A stretch of 64,000 nt of DNA from Manduca sexta (GCF_014839805.1 NC_051124.1:4278001-4342000); one strand, 5' to 3'; counted from the stretch's first letter, positions 13,601 through 26,872 are shown. A program made the numbers and translations. Notes: generated by a model from the sequence alone, not told the origin.

Positions 13601-16600
13601 AAATACCACCATATTTTTTATTACCTGTAAGGACTAGGCAGTCTAGCTAAAGTCTGGTACGTCAGTGGTCCTGTGTAATCCGCGTCCTGTAACTTCGGCC
13701 AATGCTGCAGTATGAGTGAAACGACTTCTGGTGATAGATACTCCTCAGTTCCAGAGCATAGTTTCTCTAGAGCATCCAGTAGAGACACTACGCATTCTAC
13801 GGCGGCTGCTACGATGTCTGGATTACCGCTGCGCCCACATTCTTCTATCCCGTCCATTATTCTGGAAATTATAGAACACTATTAGTAGTATATTTTGGTG
13901 TGAAGAGTCAGAAAGGTATACTGTTTCAACGGTAATAGTTTTATGTCTAAGGGTAACTACATTATAAAATGTAGATCAAAGTTATTTTTGAATGTTCATA
14001 TACAAATTTGGAATTAAAAAACATATGCTCAAAGTAAGAAGCATGGATGCAGTAATTAAAAAAGTCAGCAATGAAGCAGGTTTAAGTCATAACGAAAAGA
14101 AGTAATTCCAATTGTTCGAAGCTAAGAACGTATGTTTGAATGACTCACAGGCGTAGTATAGCCATGTCGTCACTGCGCTCGTGGCGCTCGAGCCTCGCGT
14201 CGAGCCGCGCGTCGAGCAGCAACACGAGCCGCGCGAGGCGCCGCGCCTGCAGCAGCTCGCGCGCGCTGCGCAGCGCGTCCAGGCGGTGCGCCGCCGCCGG
14301 GTACAGCAGCATGCGGTGGTACAGCGCCTCCAGCACCGGCCGCAGCCCCGGCAGCCCGCCCACCAGGCGGACCAGCTGGTTCGCTATGCTGAATAGTGAA
14401 TAGGGAACCAAATTAATGCTGTTTATTGAAATGATTTTATGATTAACTAGCTTTTGCTCGTGGCTTCGCCCACGTGAAGGAGTTTTCCGGGATAAAGTCG
14501 CGCTATATATTTTCCCGGGATTGAAAGTAAGTATATTTTTTTTAGTGTCTTAAACTATCTCCATACCTAATTTCATAAAAATCAGTTCAGTAGATTTTGG
14601 GAAAAACTATAGCATACGGACAGACAGAAAAGGGGACTTTGTTTTATAATGTGTATGGATTAGATAAATAAGGCTCAGGAAACTGAACTCACAACCTTAA
14701 CCAATCGTCAATCAGTAATAACAGCTAGTTTTCTTTGCAAAAGTGTGAAAAATTTAATGTATTGGATAAATGACAAAAATGTGTACCTGTAAATAGCTTT
14801 AGCTTGTTTATTGTTGAAACTTGGAGCTGAATTCAGGGCGCCAGAGCCTCTTCCTGAATCATCCACTGAATGGCCTTCGTGCTCTCTGAAAATATCCAAA
14901 TTAATTACTTAATCACAGTTATATCATCTGGATATCAAAAGATGAAAATGTAAGAAAAATCACTTCACTCTTTTTAACAACAAAAATAGTATGAAAACAT
15001 TCGTACCTTGATTTAATGTTTTTGTCCACTCGAGGAGTTCCTAAGAAAGATATGAGCGAAGGACAAAACTTCTGCCACAGGAACGTTGTGAAGTGTGAAT
15101 TGTCGCTTACTCGTTCAGATAAACTTGACATCAAAGTCAATAAGCAATCCAGGAAGAAAAGAGCTAGCGGGTTTTGTTTAGGGATTCTGAAAACAAGAAA
15201 TTTTACTAATCTTTAAAAGTAATTTCATAAGAACCACTTATTTATCGATAAAAACGACCATTCTTATTGAATTTATTGCGACTGTTAATAAAATTATTGG
15301 TTTATAAGAAATCAAGACTGATAAACGAATAAGATAATAATTAAATTATGAAGTCATTGTTACAAGAATTTAAGTAATTATTGTATAACTACCACAATAT
15401 AAAATTGTGTATACCACAGTACAAAATTAAGAATATTCTTCGCACTAAGTGCTTACTTCACTTCTCTATCAAATAGATTAATCACTTACTGTTGTTTTAT
15501 CAAAAAATCTTTATATATTGATAACTCACTGTTGAGTCTCGGACAGTCTGCTGCATAAGTACTGTATGACTGGAATCACTTCGCTGTAACAACCCACCGC
15601 TACTATGTGGTTCCTGCCCAGGGGAGAGCCTTCTGACAACAGTTCTTGACATTCTTCATCTGAAAAGTTTAAATCTTTAATTTTTATATCAATTGGCTTA
15701 ACTGTGATTACTTTATATTTCAGAAGGAATATGTTATGTGAATACTTAAACAATATACATCTTGATAAGTGACTCGTATACCACAAGTGCCTCGCATGAT
15801 CATAAACAGTAGAAGCTTTGGGATATCGTTGAATTGTAACGAACTAACAAACTATTGGTACCTGTGTAGATAGACACTATAAATTTATGAAAAAAAAAGT
15901 TTAACAATTTTTTCCAAAATAGAGTAGTCGTAGACACCATTTTATGTAACTGGATTTATTATCTACCGATTTAATAATACGTACAACAAAAAAAAATGTA
16001 ACAAGAGGTGGTTTTATTGCTAAAAATCAATCTCTTCTAGACAAATTGAACTTATAGTAAAAAACCTTTAATTTAAGATGATAGACACACAACCAACATA
16101 CCCAGCTGTGCACAGTAAGCCCTCAAGGCCTGTGCCGCAGCGGCCCGGGCGGCAGCGGCCACGTGGTGCGCCGCGGCCGCCGCCTCCGCACACCGCCCGC
16201 ACGCCCACACACACAGCCGCCCGTTTAGTGTGCGACGAGGCGACAGAGCCAGGGAGAGATACATGCGGAATATTTGCACCTGGTAAACGAAAAAAAAAGA
16301 CGAAAAAATAATTTAACATTACCTATATTTTAACTGGTTACCAATTTTGGAGTCGGTACCTAATTTTATATACATAAGATATGGAAGAAGTAGATTAAAC
16401 CAAACTCAACGCTGACACAACAAAAAAAATACAGGAAAGCAAAATTCTTAATTTTCTTATGTACAAAAATCGATTATGCCTAAATGGAAAGTGTAAAATG
16501 AAATGAGGTGAAGAAGTCACTCGTGAAATCGTAATAATAAACATAATAGGTAAAACATATAGTTGTCTGTTCAATATACGACGAGGACCGTGATATATGC

Positions 16601-19600
16601 AGAATATTCGTACCTGATGAAACAGTTGCTTTTATATTTAAGTAAATGATGTATATCGCCAGATGGGAAGCATAAATCTATGGGTAAAGAATTTTGGACA
16701 AAGTAGTGCATAGTACAGCATTTCGCTCATCATCACAAACAGTTTAAATAAGTTCCATGATGTCAAAATAGTTAAAGCAGTGCTAAATAACTATAAAGTG
16801 GTAAAGTAGAGAATCCTGCCAGTTATGAAGACTTACCAGAGTCAAAATATGATTAAATCAGCTTATTATTAATTCGGAATAAACAGACCGCCAAAGAATT
16901 GTAAACAATAAAGTATTATTTCCGATTTTATAGGCAAATGCGTAATTTTATCTATTTGCAGGATCATTATAAATATTTTGGAAGGTGTAGATAGAAAACA
17001 TGAAATGAAACATCAGTTTGCACATCATAATATGTTTTCCTATTAAAAATACACTGACGACAAAATGCCAGACAGCGCCATTAGCTTTTACTTTGCCAGC
17101 TCATTCAGTTAGCGGTAGACGCATTTATCATGTTACCCAGGAAGGGCGGGTCCTCAAGTTTGTTTCGTAGCGGACTTCGTTCTCCCCTTAGTGTATTTAT
17201 TCTTAAGTAAATTATGCAGTAATAAAATGCAGCATTAGGTATGCGTGGGTTTTATATACTTGCAAACTGTATTAGATATATATTTAACTGTAATTGAAGT
17301 AAAAAGACCAATAATTATATACACTTCAATAGATAAAAAAAAGAAGAAAAGAAGTACGATTTTTCCACAGAATATTTTCCCGTATGATTCGAAACGATAA
17401 CAAAATTATATCATCGTAAATGGGTCCCTAAAGACTCTAGGGAGCAGTTTAATCATAATCAAAAGACGCAATCATAAAACAAGATACCAGGTGTAATGTA
17501 GCTTACCTGAGTGTCTGGTAGTTGGTACATGACCGAAGTGGTCGCGCACAGCAACTGCGAGGGCATCCATAACGAGTCGTCTTCTGGCTCGATGCCCCTG
17601 TGGAATCTGTCGTCGCGGAGGATTTTCTGTAACAGGAAGAAGGCGTTCACAGTATAGGCGATCAATAGTGTAATATTGATTTGTTATACACTTGATTGAT
17701 CAGAGATAGACTGTTAAAGGTATAGTATTTTTTTTTGGCCGGTCCTAAGTTATTGATCTTATCAACTTTCTTCACCAATTGTTATACACCTCTGTCTCTA
17801 AGAACAAAACTGCAAATGTCAATATTAACTAATTGCAGTAAAGATTGCCATTAGCTGTACCTATCTTCACTTTTTATAATACACTAGCGGATATTTCTGA
17901 ATTGTCACAATTTTTCTTTCCGCTAGAACCTTCCACAAAGTAAACCTAAAATAAAAGATTAATGAAATCGGTTAAATTATTCTCAAGTTATGGCGTGACT
18001 AAGAGAAATAGAGATATAGATTTTCACGGGATGAAACTTCCGTGATAAAATCTCTGAAAGATCCTATAGAACCCTACAATAAAATATTTAACTTCCTGGC
18101 ACGAAATCATTACTGCAAATCACAAAGTACAAACTTGTCCATTATCGTCCATTCTGCTCGTTCCCACGTCTTATTTCAGAAGTAACTCGACGATACTAAA
18201 GTATTTACTTGCATCGGGTGCACTTTCGCAAAGATCGAAAATGGTTCAAGTGAAGCTAAATTTCAAGAGTGCTCAGATTACTGCTTTTCGATGAAATAGT
18301 AACTGTGAAGTGGTAGTGGTATAAGGATACCTGTCCAGTAAGAATCCAGTTTTCTTTAAACTGGCTACGGCAAGTTACTACATTGTCCATAATACTGGAG
18401 TGGAAATTCAAAATATTGGAATAACCTCTGTTTACCAGGTATATAACATATCAATGTGCATCTCTTTATGGAATATGCCAGTGAATTGCTTAACGTTTTG
18501 GAATGCCATAGACGCGACAACGAAGTTGTGTTTCTGCAAGCTTGTTCGCATCGTTCTGTTCTAATGAGGATAAGGTTAATAAAAATTAAGAGTATCTGCT
18601 CATTTTTCTACTTACATGAAATCCTTGAAGAGCAAAACTGACGAGCCGTGGCCTCTTCGTCTCTAGCGCGATTTGCAGCGGCAAGAGACACGCGCGCCGC
18701 AACTCGTATGAAGGCCGACGAGCATTGCTTTCTTGTATGCAGAGTATTTCTAGAGGCAATGGAAAACAGGCTTAGGTTACTTGGTAGAAAATTATTGAAT
18801 ACTGGAACTTCTTAAAACTATGTTTTCGCTAGAGGTAGTTCTCATAATATGTGAGAGTCCGTTTGGGAAGGTACAACTGCAATGTCTATTTCTAAAAAAA
18901 GCTGTGTTTCCTATTTCATGAGAATGAGATCTTTATGTTCAAACTTTTAAATTTAGCATAGTCATATTAAATGTTTTCATTGGTCTATTCACCGAGTAAA
19001 AATAGAATTATTGGTACCTGCTCTTAATTATAACAATGAGAAACAGCACCTTTTTATGAGCACTATACCAGTGCTTATCCTGTATATACATAGATGTATA
19101 TGGTGTACACTGCTGTGCTAGGTTTCAATCCGCGACTCAAGGGCGTGAGTCATGGCTATAAAGTATAAGTGCATGGCATTTTCGTTGTGAAGATACGCGT
19201 TTTACATACCTTACAAGCAATTTATTGTAGTTCTAAAAGTTAGAAGCTCCTTTGAGACGACTTCAAAAGTGCTGATTGAAAAACTAAAGTACCCGATGAC
19301 ACAAAATAGGTTCATTAATATTAAAATATATATTTTTTGGTACATCTAAAACTTACTAAATAATTTCATGAATCGAAACAGTGGCCAAAAAGAAAGTGGA
19401 AATAACTTATCTGGAAAAACATTCCGTCCGTTCAATACGAAATAGAGACACAAGAATGTAAGAATAGAATACATTATCCCAAACAAATGGTTGCTTGGTA
19501 CGCGATCTACAAGAGTGATTGTAACAACTATGTCGGCGTAAAATAATACTTTATTCGGAAATACTTGATATTGCTGTATATTTATTACAAAGAAAAGACA

Positions 19601-22024
19601 TGTCGAGGTCGTTATTGCGTTGGACATTCCCTCTGGATGTTACGTGTCTTGGGACACATCCTTAAGTGGTTAGGCATTTACAATGTTTCACAGTGTTGTA
19701 CTATCTGTACTTTGTAGCGACTATGCGGGGGACACTAGCGAGTTATGCGCAAAGCATGACACGGCAAAAGCTTTCTTACCAACACTGCATTATCATGTTG
19801 AAAAGTTTTAGTTTTACAAACGGTTAGTTCACGTTCGCAAAAAGATCCTAACTATAGGTTCCTAGCTTATTATAGTATGCAGTACACTGTACACAGGAAT
19901 GAAAAATAATGAGAATGCCTATGGCATTAAGTTTGCCGTTATACATTTGTATATTAAGTGCAATAAATAAATAAAACTAAATTAAGAGATAAAAATAATT
20001 AAGTTTGTATATCTATCTATTTACAAAAAGTTGAGATTGAAGCTGTAAAAATCTCTGTTATTTCCCGGGCGGAAGCAAAAAAAGGTTAATGGTTTCAACA
20101 ATTGTAAGTAATATGTTTTTTATGTAAGTTGCAGACGAAAAGCAGGTGGATAAAAAATGTCCGCAACTTAGCCATCGCGCTAGACGCTTCATATAAACGC
20201 GAGATCTTACGTAGTATATTACTTACTCTATGCGCGAGATCCCTATAGCGCGAGGCTTCGGGATAAGCCCCTATAGATTTTTCCAGGGATCCTTTATTTT
20301 TAGTTTACAATACACAAAAGATTACAACATTTTCAAGCACTACTCCAATTAGATCAATGAAGATGCGAAACTTACGAAAACAGGTAACATTCAATGCCGC
20401 GATTAAGAACTTGAAATATTTGCATTACGAATTTAGTTATCTCTTCGTCATTATTCTATCGCATCGACCTACATCAACATTTACATTAATATTATGAATA
20501 GGTACAGTTTGTACCTGCAAAAGTTGTGACTTTGTTCGTGGTACGGAATCTCTGGAACTACTGGAGTGTCTGAGTAATATTGGCCATATTTTATGTTAAT
20601 TTACATACTTTCACTCCAGGAAGAATAGTCGAGGATAGAGTCGCGAGCAAAAGCTAGTAGTATAAAAAATTTAATTCATTTGGTAGGTATGTAATCTATA
20701 CACCAACAATTGTATATACTATAGAAAAATAAGAATGCACCGGCAGTGGTGTTAGAAATCAAGGGTTTCATCCACCGCCCAGTAATAACAAAAGTTCCAC
20801 ATACTTCCAAAGGAAGATATAAATATTGTGTCGTGTCACACCTTAGCCTATTTGAATATTAGGTACAATCTTTAGTTCGATAGTTTTAAAATTTAAATAT
20901 TGAGTAGTATTAGTGAAAATCAGTTGTTGTCTTGAAGCTTTAAATTTTAGATGGCATAACAGCTTCCTAGGTGATGTAGGCGAATGCAGAATTCACATGC
21001 CTCTAGCACAAGGTTAAATGAAACTAGCACAAGGGTAAAGGAAGTTTCGAGGCAAAGCTTACACTGATGGTCATATAAAATAACATGAAAAATGGCTTGC
21101 CACAACTTGTACAAACGGAATGAAGATTTAACACCTTGGACTTTAGATGAATATTATGATTAATTGGAGGTATGTCCTCTAAATTGGGATTGATTCCCCG
21201 CTGGGGCAAGATAGCTTTCCTATTTAATGGTCGCGCAGTCGTTGTATCATAATAATAAATAGATAAATATTACTTGATGTTACTGAACCACTGCCTCGGT
21301 GCCATAGTTGAATACAACGCATAGCATGTAATATACTTGCGCGTCCTGGCTTCGAGTCCCGGGTCGGGCAGTGATATTTGGGTTTTTCAGCTCAGTATTA
21401 GCCCGGAGTCTGGAATTTGTTCCCGATATGGCGATAGGTCTTCACTTCTTGCGTTGGTCAATAGAAGTGCTTTGTATACGAATCTAAAACTATCCTATGT
21501 AAAATTTGCCTCTTGCAAGGGTACTAAAATAATCTAGCATAAATGGCGAATTTATTATGTGTGCCACCACTCTATCTACCCCTGAAAAGTGTAAAAGTTG
21601 TGATATTATGCATGTATGAAGTCGCATATCAGATATCAAATGAAATAGATTAAGTGGCGGGAACAATATATAACAAAATGGTTGTAGTAGATGTGTTTAT
21701 TCTATAATATTAATTTATCTAATAAGGAATTGTTATAGGAAATTGCTGGCATGTATACTAGATACATAGCATAAAATCATCCACTGAAATGCAACCATAT
21801 GCACATCTATAAATAAATCTTAAACCTTCAAGAATTATTGATTTAACAACATTGAAGTTCCAACTAGCGCGTAGTGAAAATTCTTCGCGCAAAATTGCAA
21901 CCCGGCATACGTACATAGATAAATATTTTAAACAGTTACCCAATGCATCTTGACAAGTCTTCCTCAAGGTCGTCAGTTTAGGTCCAGTAGCTTCCTTGAA
22001 GATGTCTTGCAGGAGCTCCTCCAT
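4625..22024 (-). CDS. ARFGEF3: ARFGEF3 / BIG3, brefeldin A-inhibited guanine nucleotide-exchange protein 3 (complete, 24 exons)
   Basis: Exons in gene order: 22024-21940, 18749-18616, 17626-17507, 16279-16102, 15659-15530, 15186-15007, 14885-14787, 14388-14149, 13861-13625, 13549-13497, 13286-13118, 12919-12805, 12376-12209, 11731-11560, 11149-11026, 10822-10645, 10152-10011, 9673-9463, 8981-8888, 8663-8511, 8253-8047, 7919-7746, 7670-5046, 4837-4625. All 23 junctions keep phase, giving 2066 codons plus a stop (human protein 2177 aa). Diagnostic matches to human BIG3 include the start (MEELLQDIFKEATG), LREL-type CLLPLQ in exon 2, ANQLVRLVGG, GSGVLVYLSATWLRELY, GNVISGSGAARV, HFHFNEALLKPF and EIRSGWRPLF. 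I see no Sec7 catalytic loop (FRLPGEA-type) in any exon, in keeping with the degenerate Sec7 region reported for BIG3. Exon 23 alone encodes 875 residues, including an acidic Ser-rich linker. The family acts at membranes as an HEAT-type scaffold; human BIG3 binds prohibitin 2 and affects granule formation. The function in the moth is inferred. Confidence 0.93.
4872..4923. repeat. 26-bp tandem duplication in the last ARFGEF3 intron
   Basis: Two adjacent copies of a 26-base unit beginning ttccttccgattaaaataaa, starting at 4872 and 4898. They lie just upstream (in gene sense) of the last exon's acceptor. Confidence 0.8.
9190..9425 (+). repeat. tRNA-derived SINE, family B (diverged copy)
   Basis: Shares the body of the copy at 47745-48068: tatgtgtgtattctttgtga, then cttgctttaacggtg, cctgcatacctga.aagtt.tctata, ttttgag.gtg.gtgaagtc and aatccgcactaggcca. 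The head is degraded and there is an internal deletion after acggtg. It sits in an ARFGEF3 intron. Confidence 0.75.
11335..11495. repeat. Probable interspersed repeat with GGCGGC..CTAA ends
   Basis: GC-richer block in an AT-rich ARFGEF3 intron, opening gaggcggctttagggg and closing tttagggccgccattgcc, so its ends are partly inverted. A related 'gcggcc..ggggcggcag' block is at 32720-32800. The class is not identified. Confidence 0.4.
14445..14662 (+). repeat. Interspersed repeat, family D ('TAGCTTTTGC..CGTGGCTTCGCCC')
   Basis: Begins ctagcttttgctcgtggctt and includes ttccgggataaa and tttcataaaaatcagttcagtag, ending tttataatgtgtatggat. This pattern recurs across Lepidoptera. Other copies of varying decay are at 38805-38993, 24622-24850, 46220-46430 and 17880-18010, with an antisense stub at about 20590-20665. 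It sits between ARFGEF3 exons 7 and 8. Confidence 0.7.
17880..18110 (+). repeat. Family D repeat, degraded
   Basis: Retains actagcggatatttc at the head and 'aatgaaatcggttaaattattctcaagttatggcgtg', the usual 'aaaatcggttcagtagtt' zone of the family, in an ARFGEF3 intron. Weak match by eye. Confidence 0.4.
19357..19573 (-). other. Orphan exon-like ORF inside ARFGEF3 intron 1, membrane-protein-like
   Basis: The - strand has an open frame of 93 codons (19627-19346). Within it, 19573-19357 is bounded by a TATACAG acceptor and a GTAAGT donor. The translation is strongly hydrophobic with two likely membrane segments (around HLFGIMYSILTFLCLYFVL and the preceding ADIVVTITLV) and a FG.xY.I.T pattern. 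It loosely recalls rolling-stone / AIG1-type multi-pass proteins. It lies between ARFGEF3 exons 1 and 2 on the same strand and ends in phase 1, which could splice to exon 2. It may therefore be a stray exon of a nested gene, a relic, or an alternative 5' exon. No partner exons were found. Confidence 0.3.
21283..21455 (+). repeat. tRNA-derived SINE, family A (3'-truncated copy)
   Basis: Carries accactgcctcggtgccatagttg, ggcttcgagtcccgggtcgggcagtgatatttggg and ggaatttgttcccgatatggcgatagg, aligning with the fuller copy at 43719-43980. The box-B-like GGCTTCGAGTCCC is recognisable. It lies in ARFGEF3 intron 1. Confidence 0.8.
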
Positions 22025-23614
22025 GCTTGCAGAATGCTTTTAACATTTGACGCCCACTTCACACCACTTTTACAAATATACGTGCACTAAATAAAAATAC
22101 AATGGTGCTCATAGCGCGTTTAAAAGCAAACTGATGTTTGAGTGGGTGTTAAAATAAAGCCCTTATCAAACTGTACTACGTAGACACTGTTATGGAGCAT
22201 GCTCAGTTAGAAAATCAATACATTGAAAACATCACGTTTAGAGTTCATTTTCACGCAACAGGTTGTTTGCATAGTAACGAATTAATATGGGCGTTTCGAA
22301 TTATATTAATTAATATTCTAATTACTCACGTTTGATAAGTTCTCGCCGTGATATAGAGATTTTGCGAGTAAAATTTCACTTGAAAATATTATTTGTAATA
22401 TAAAGTCCATGATGTATAACCTTTATTTATTATCACCACATTTATTGTTGACTGCATTGTGCGTCTTATCACAAAAATATATTTTATTATTCGAAAATTC
22501 ATTGTTGTCATATTTATTTAATAAAAGGTATAAAATAAATAATAAAAATTAATAATTATCTAAATTCATTTAAATTTGGCGCGTGCCATTAATCGATAAT
22601 AGAGATCAAAGAAATTATAATTATCTTTGGAGCAAATAGAGATGTAATTTGTATACCAACAAATAGTGATGAATAGATGACGCCATAGTCACATACGTTA
22701 CGACAAATTAAAATATATGACAAGTTGTGCTATTATTTAATATAGGCACATTGGTGTATAGTGGATTAAAACTTATGTCCATGGCATAGTCTGTGTAGGT
22801 GGCCTTATTAGGGAATTAGTAATTTATATAAAATAAAAACATATCGATAAGTATAATCTAGTGCCTCCAAATAAATTAATCATAATATGAATAAATAACT
22901 CTATGACATGTGGGTGTAAGCACATGTATAACATCATAAAGTAGTACTGAAGAAAAATGTAATGATAAATGAGATAGTTAAACGATAAATGGGAAACCCT
23001 ATTCTGTTGAAATCGTTTAAAAATGCATACATTTTTGAATGCATATTTACTTATAAGTACTTTGTAAAATTTAAAAATGAATCTTGTGACAGCTGCCAAT
23101 GTAACATAAATGGTGTTTTGAGCTCAGGATTGGCAAGTTGGAACATTTGACATTTTATTTGCTTTTTAATTCGGTATCATAAAGATGACCAAAGGTAACC
23201 ATTTGATTATTTTAAAGTGTACGCAAGCCGACCTTAGCAACATAATATTTGTCTCGTTCTTTTCAACGGTTTTGGCCTATTTGAAAAAATAGGATAAGTA
23301 TATGAGGGTAATTTAGATTCCTTCTATGCTTGTTCTTGTTCTGAGGTTTTGAGCATATTAAATATTAAATGTTGATTATAGTTACAATTTATATCGATTA
23401 AAAACTTGTTTTGGTTAAGGCAGTATTAGTTATCCTTGTTTATATATAATTATATGCGACAAAAATGCTTTGTCTTCGTTATTGTATGTGGTAATCATTT
23501 TGATATGTTATATATCGATAACCATTGGTATTTTTTATGCTGGGTACATTAACAAAACAGCTGCTGTCACTATCCGCTTACTGTCAGTTAGTTGTCAGAA
23601 AGGGCCAAAATAAA
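22025..23614. other. Intergenic region between divergent ARFGEF3 and NDUFB5
   Basis: About 1.6 kb of AT-rich DNA between two divergent start codons. It must hold both 5' UTRs and promoters. I see no further exon and no clear TATA or initiator that I would commit to. The open frames here (for example 22824-23099) are AT-rich and look random. Confidence 0.6.
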
Positions 23615-25571
23615 ATGGTATCTTGGAGTGGTTTAGGCCGATCTTTCGGCATTAATTTGCTGCGAAATTTTAAGAATTCACCAACTCTAGCTCAAAATGT
23701 GACTTTCTCTACCAGCACCGCCTTAAAGGCCGGCCATGGACACAACGTAATGGCCATACAACCTTCCAGGTGCGGGCTCTTCGTAACTGATTACCTAACC
23801 AAATTTTTACATTTTTGTTTACTGTTTGTATGCTTTCTGTATAAGGGTTTTTTTAATTCGCTTCGAAATAGCATAAAGTGTTGACATTATAAAATTCACG
23901 TCAATTTAAAGCTCATGCAGATATATAACCTAAACTGATTACAGATGGCAATGGCACAAATTCAAGGATATGCTGCACTACTACGTGATGGTCGGTCTGA
24001 TACCGGTGGGCGCGGTGGTGTTCTACACCAACGTGTTCATCGGGCCGGCGCAGCTCACACCCATTCCTGAGGGCTACACTCCGAAACACTGGGAGTACCA
24101 CAGACACCCCATTACCAGATTCATAGCTCGCTATGTCCACAACAACCCGCAGCAAGTACGTAATTGTTGTAAAGCATTGCATTTATTTTGTATTTGTTTT
24201 GATTTAGTCAGGCATTTCCTTTAAAAAATGTTATTCTTTATTGTAATTCAAAGATACAAAAGGACTATAAATTATTATGAACACATAATTTCATATATCT
24301 AACAAAACCACGATGAGGGCTAGATTTTGTATTGTGATTATATGTTTATAACTGGAACTGATACCAGTACCTTATTAAGCTGTATTAAATTACCATGGGA
24401 TGGGTTCGGTTTTGTGAAAAATTAAATAGTTAATTTTATCTTTTTACTTTTTACCCTTGAATTTAATGGTACCCATGGTGCCAATTTTTTTTTTATGCTA
24501 AGCTGTGCAGTTTGACAGAGTTCATTTTACATTTATAATAAAAGTATGCTGTGTTATCTGTTGTTAAAAGTGTGAAGAAATATTTGGGTTTAGTTTTCAT
24601 TGTAATGGATTTATTACTGTAACCAGCTTTTGCTAACGGTAGTGTGTTATAATGGTTTCTAGTATAAAAGTGTGACTATATATTTTTTTAGGATTAAGTG
24701 TAGCCTACGTCTTTTCTCTAGACTGTCAAATCTATTTCCATACAATATTTTATCAAAACAAGTTCAGTGGGTTAGCCATGAAAGCTTAACAAGTCAGACG
24801 AGAATTATTTTCCATTTATACCTAGAATAAGTAATAAAAGTATGGATGAATATAGGTTTTTAATGTACTCGATTTTTTATGACCATGTCTATTATGATTT
24901 GCACAAAGTATGTATTAATTTTCTCACTTAAAAAAAAGACAATTTGTAATTTATTATCGTTTCTTTTTTTGTTTTTAATGCCTCAGTAGTCTTTAGTGTA
25001 ATATTGAACCATATCCGACAAAACCTGATCCTGGAAAGGTAATCTCGTTTAAATAATTTATGTTCCCTTGGCACTGTCATATTTGTAGTTACCGTTGCTT
25101 TTTTAAATGCAATGGATTCTAAATGTTGTCAGTGGTTTCCCAAAAATCTATTTTGGAATGTAGGTTTATGGCTGTAGGTTAGCAAACAAAAACTAGTGGT
25201 TTGAAGATTTGCCATGGCTTTTATTTAAGTAATATTATTTCTATCTATTTAATCATGGAATGCAGTATCTTGTTTGTGTTGTGCCCATAGGTGCATAAGA
25301 CTCTTAATTTTTCATTGTGACTTGGTTATGTTAATTTCCAGTAATTATATTGTAAATATTCCAGGAATACGAAAAATTCCTACATTTCATTGATGAGGAG
25401 AAACAAAGGATTAAGCTGCGTGCGTTGGAGAAGGAAGTCACGAAGAAAATGTCGGAGCGCAATGATTACCAGGCATACTACTACAAACCCATGGTCAACA
25501 AATACCTCCGTGCTAACAAGAAAACTGGTGACGAGCTGTGGGACCGTCTTGGTGACAACTACAAGGAATAA
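23615..25571 (+). CDS. NDUFB5: NDUFB5 (SGDH), NADH:ubiquinone oxidoreductase 1 beta subcomplex subunit 5
   Basis: Exons 23615-23769, 23945-24155 and 25365-25571 join in phase to give 190 residues, against 189 in human. The start at 23615 (aaaATGG context, MVSWSGLGRS) gives a basic, mitochondrial-targeting-like N-terminus. An in-frame ATG at 23536 would add 26 residues and is less likely. A single membrane segment (YYVMVGLIPVGAVVFYTNVF, in exon 2) is followed by the conserved P.GY.PKHWEY..HPI.R. The last exon encodes the charged EYEKFLHFIDEEK..D..AYYYKP..NKYLR tail ending RLGDNYKE. It is an accessory subunit of the membrane arm of complex I in the inner mitochondrial membrane. A polyadenylation hexamer is at 25648-25653. 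Confidence 0.95.
24622..24850 (+). repeat. Family D repeat in NDUFB5 intron 2
   Basis: Degraded copy starting accagcttttgctaacggtag, with ttctagtataaaa and 'caaaacaagttcagtgggtta' matching the family's central block, and ending aataaaagtatggat. Confidence 0.5.
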
Positions 25572-25647
25572 AATTATTTTGGGAGCTGTGTAGATAGTCA
25601 TAGAGTTAGTAATCAAGTGTACTGTTTACAATTTCAACATGTAGATT

Positions 25648-25653
25648 AATAAA
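25648..25653 (+). terminator. NDUFB5 polyadenylation signal
   Basis: AATAAA 77 bases after the NDUFB5 stop codon, followed by a T/GT-rich stretch (tttttgttgactatgattttgttgtctttg). Confidence 0.7.
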
Positions 25654-26872
25654 CCATCTTTTTGTTGACTATGATTTTGTTGTCTTTGTCATTATTGCAA
25701 AGTATCAACCTCTACATTACAGCTTTCTGGTTTTAGAGAAATTTGTTCATATATTAGCCTTGTTATACCTTGTTGAGCAAGGATTTTAGTTTTTAAATAA
25801 TTTAATATTAAAACAATTTTGTGAAATAAAAGAAGTGAGTATGGTAACATTGTTATTTATTTCTTACAGGAAATTTCTAACGATTGACAATAATAAATTC
25901 CGACATGTGGAACACTTTTAAAATTAATGTCAACACTTATCTAGCAATATGCTACCGCGACCTGTTGTGTTGCTACATTATATTTCCCGCTATAGGCTAA
26001 TATTATAACTGTCTGATGGGTAGAATTGAAAGTTCGGATAATAGATGTTAAAGAATATTCATTAGAATTTATTAGAATTCGCTTCAATAAAGTAGATAAT
26101 CCATTTGATAATTGATAGGCATTGTGTTTTGATTACAATAATTAAGGAACTAATTTAAACTATGGTAGTAAACATCTTAACGTAATCTATTATTTTAGAA
26201 CGTTGTAAATTAAATAAATATATTTGAGTTATTTATGTTACGTTGAATACTTTGTACTTTTCAAAATAAAATATATGTGTAAAATTATCCCAAGTTTCAT
26301 AAGAATTATTGCAATTGATTTTGGTATATGCTACCCAAAGCATCGCATATTTGATACACGTAAATAAACTAAGTACGAACGAATTACGTATAATAATAAA
26401 TAAATAGTTTGGCGGTGCCGGAGTCCACGAAGCTCTTAACTAGACTGTTACACAAGTAAATTACAAAACGATATGATTTCCCATTCTTTCAGTCTTCGCA
26501 GTTTGTAGAGTTCCAACTATAATCCGACAACTATGTACCTTAGATTGCTTTTCATTATAACATTATAACTTTAAAACTATTTACAACATTTCTAAGTTAA
26601 ATAACAATTTCGATTAGAAATTGCAACTAAGCTTAACAATTCTAACAAAATTGTAAAACATAGTATCAAAGCGTAAACTGAATAATACGTTTCCGATTGA
26701 AGTAAAATAATATTAAAATAACCGTATTTTAATTATGTATGGACTACGCTAGACTATTAATTTAATATACGCTATTTAAAATTTTACGATTCGTCAATAA
26801 TAACAATTTTCGAATCTAATATAGATAAGACGGCTACGAGTTTCTACAATTTAAAATTGAAACGGTATAACT
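25654..26872. other. Convergent intergenic region, NDUFB5 / RING-finger gene
   Basis: About 1.2 kb of AT-rich sequence between two convergent stop codons; it must hold the 3' UTR of the - strand gene. No exon or recognisable repeat was seen. Confidence 0.5.

Noticed and set aside
14140..14403. Long + strand frames over 14.1-14.4 kb and at 5053-6858
   Set aside because: They lie antisense to ARFGEF3 exons 8 and 23, which match the family protein in the other direction.
22030..23610. Shared bidirectional promoter for ARFGEF3 and NDUFB5
   Set aside because: The start codons are 1.6 kb apart and no common GC-rich core or paired promoter motif is visible; not supported by sequence alone.
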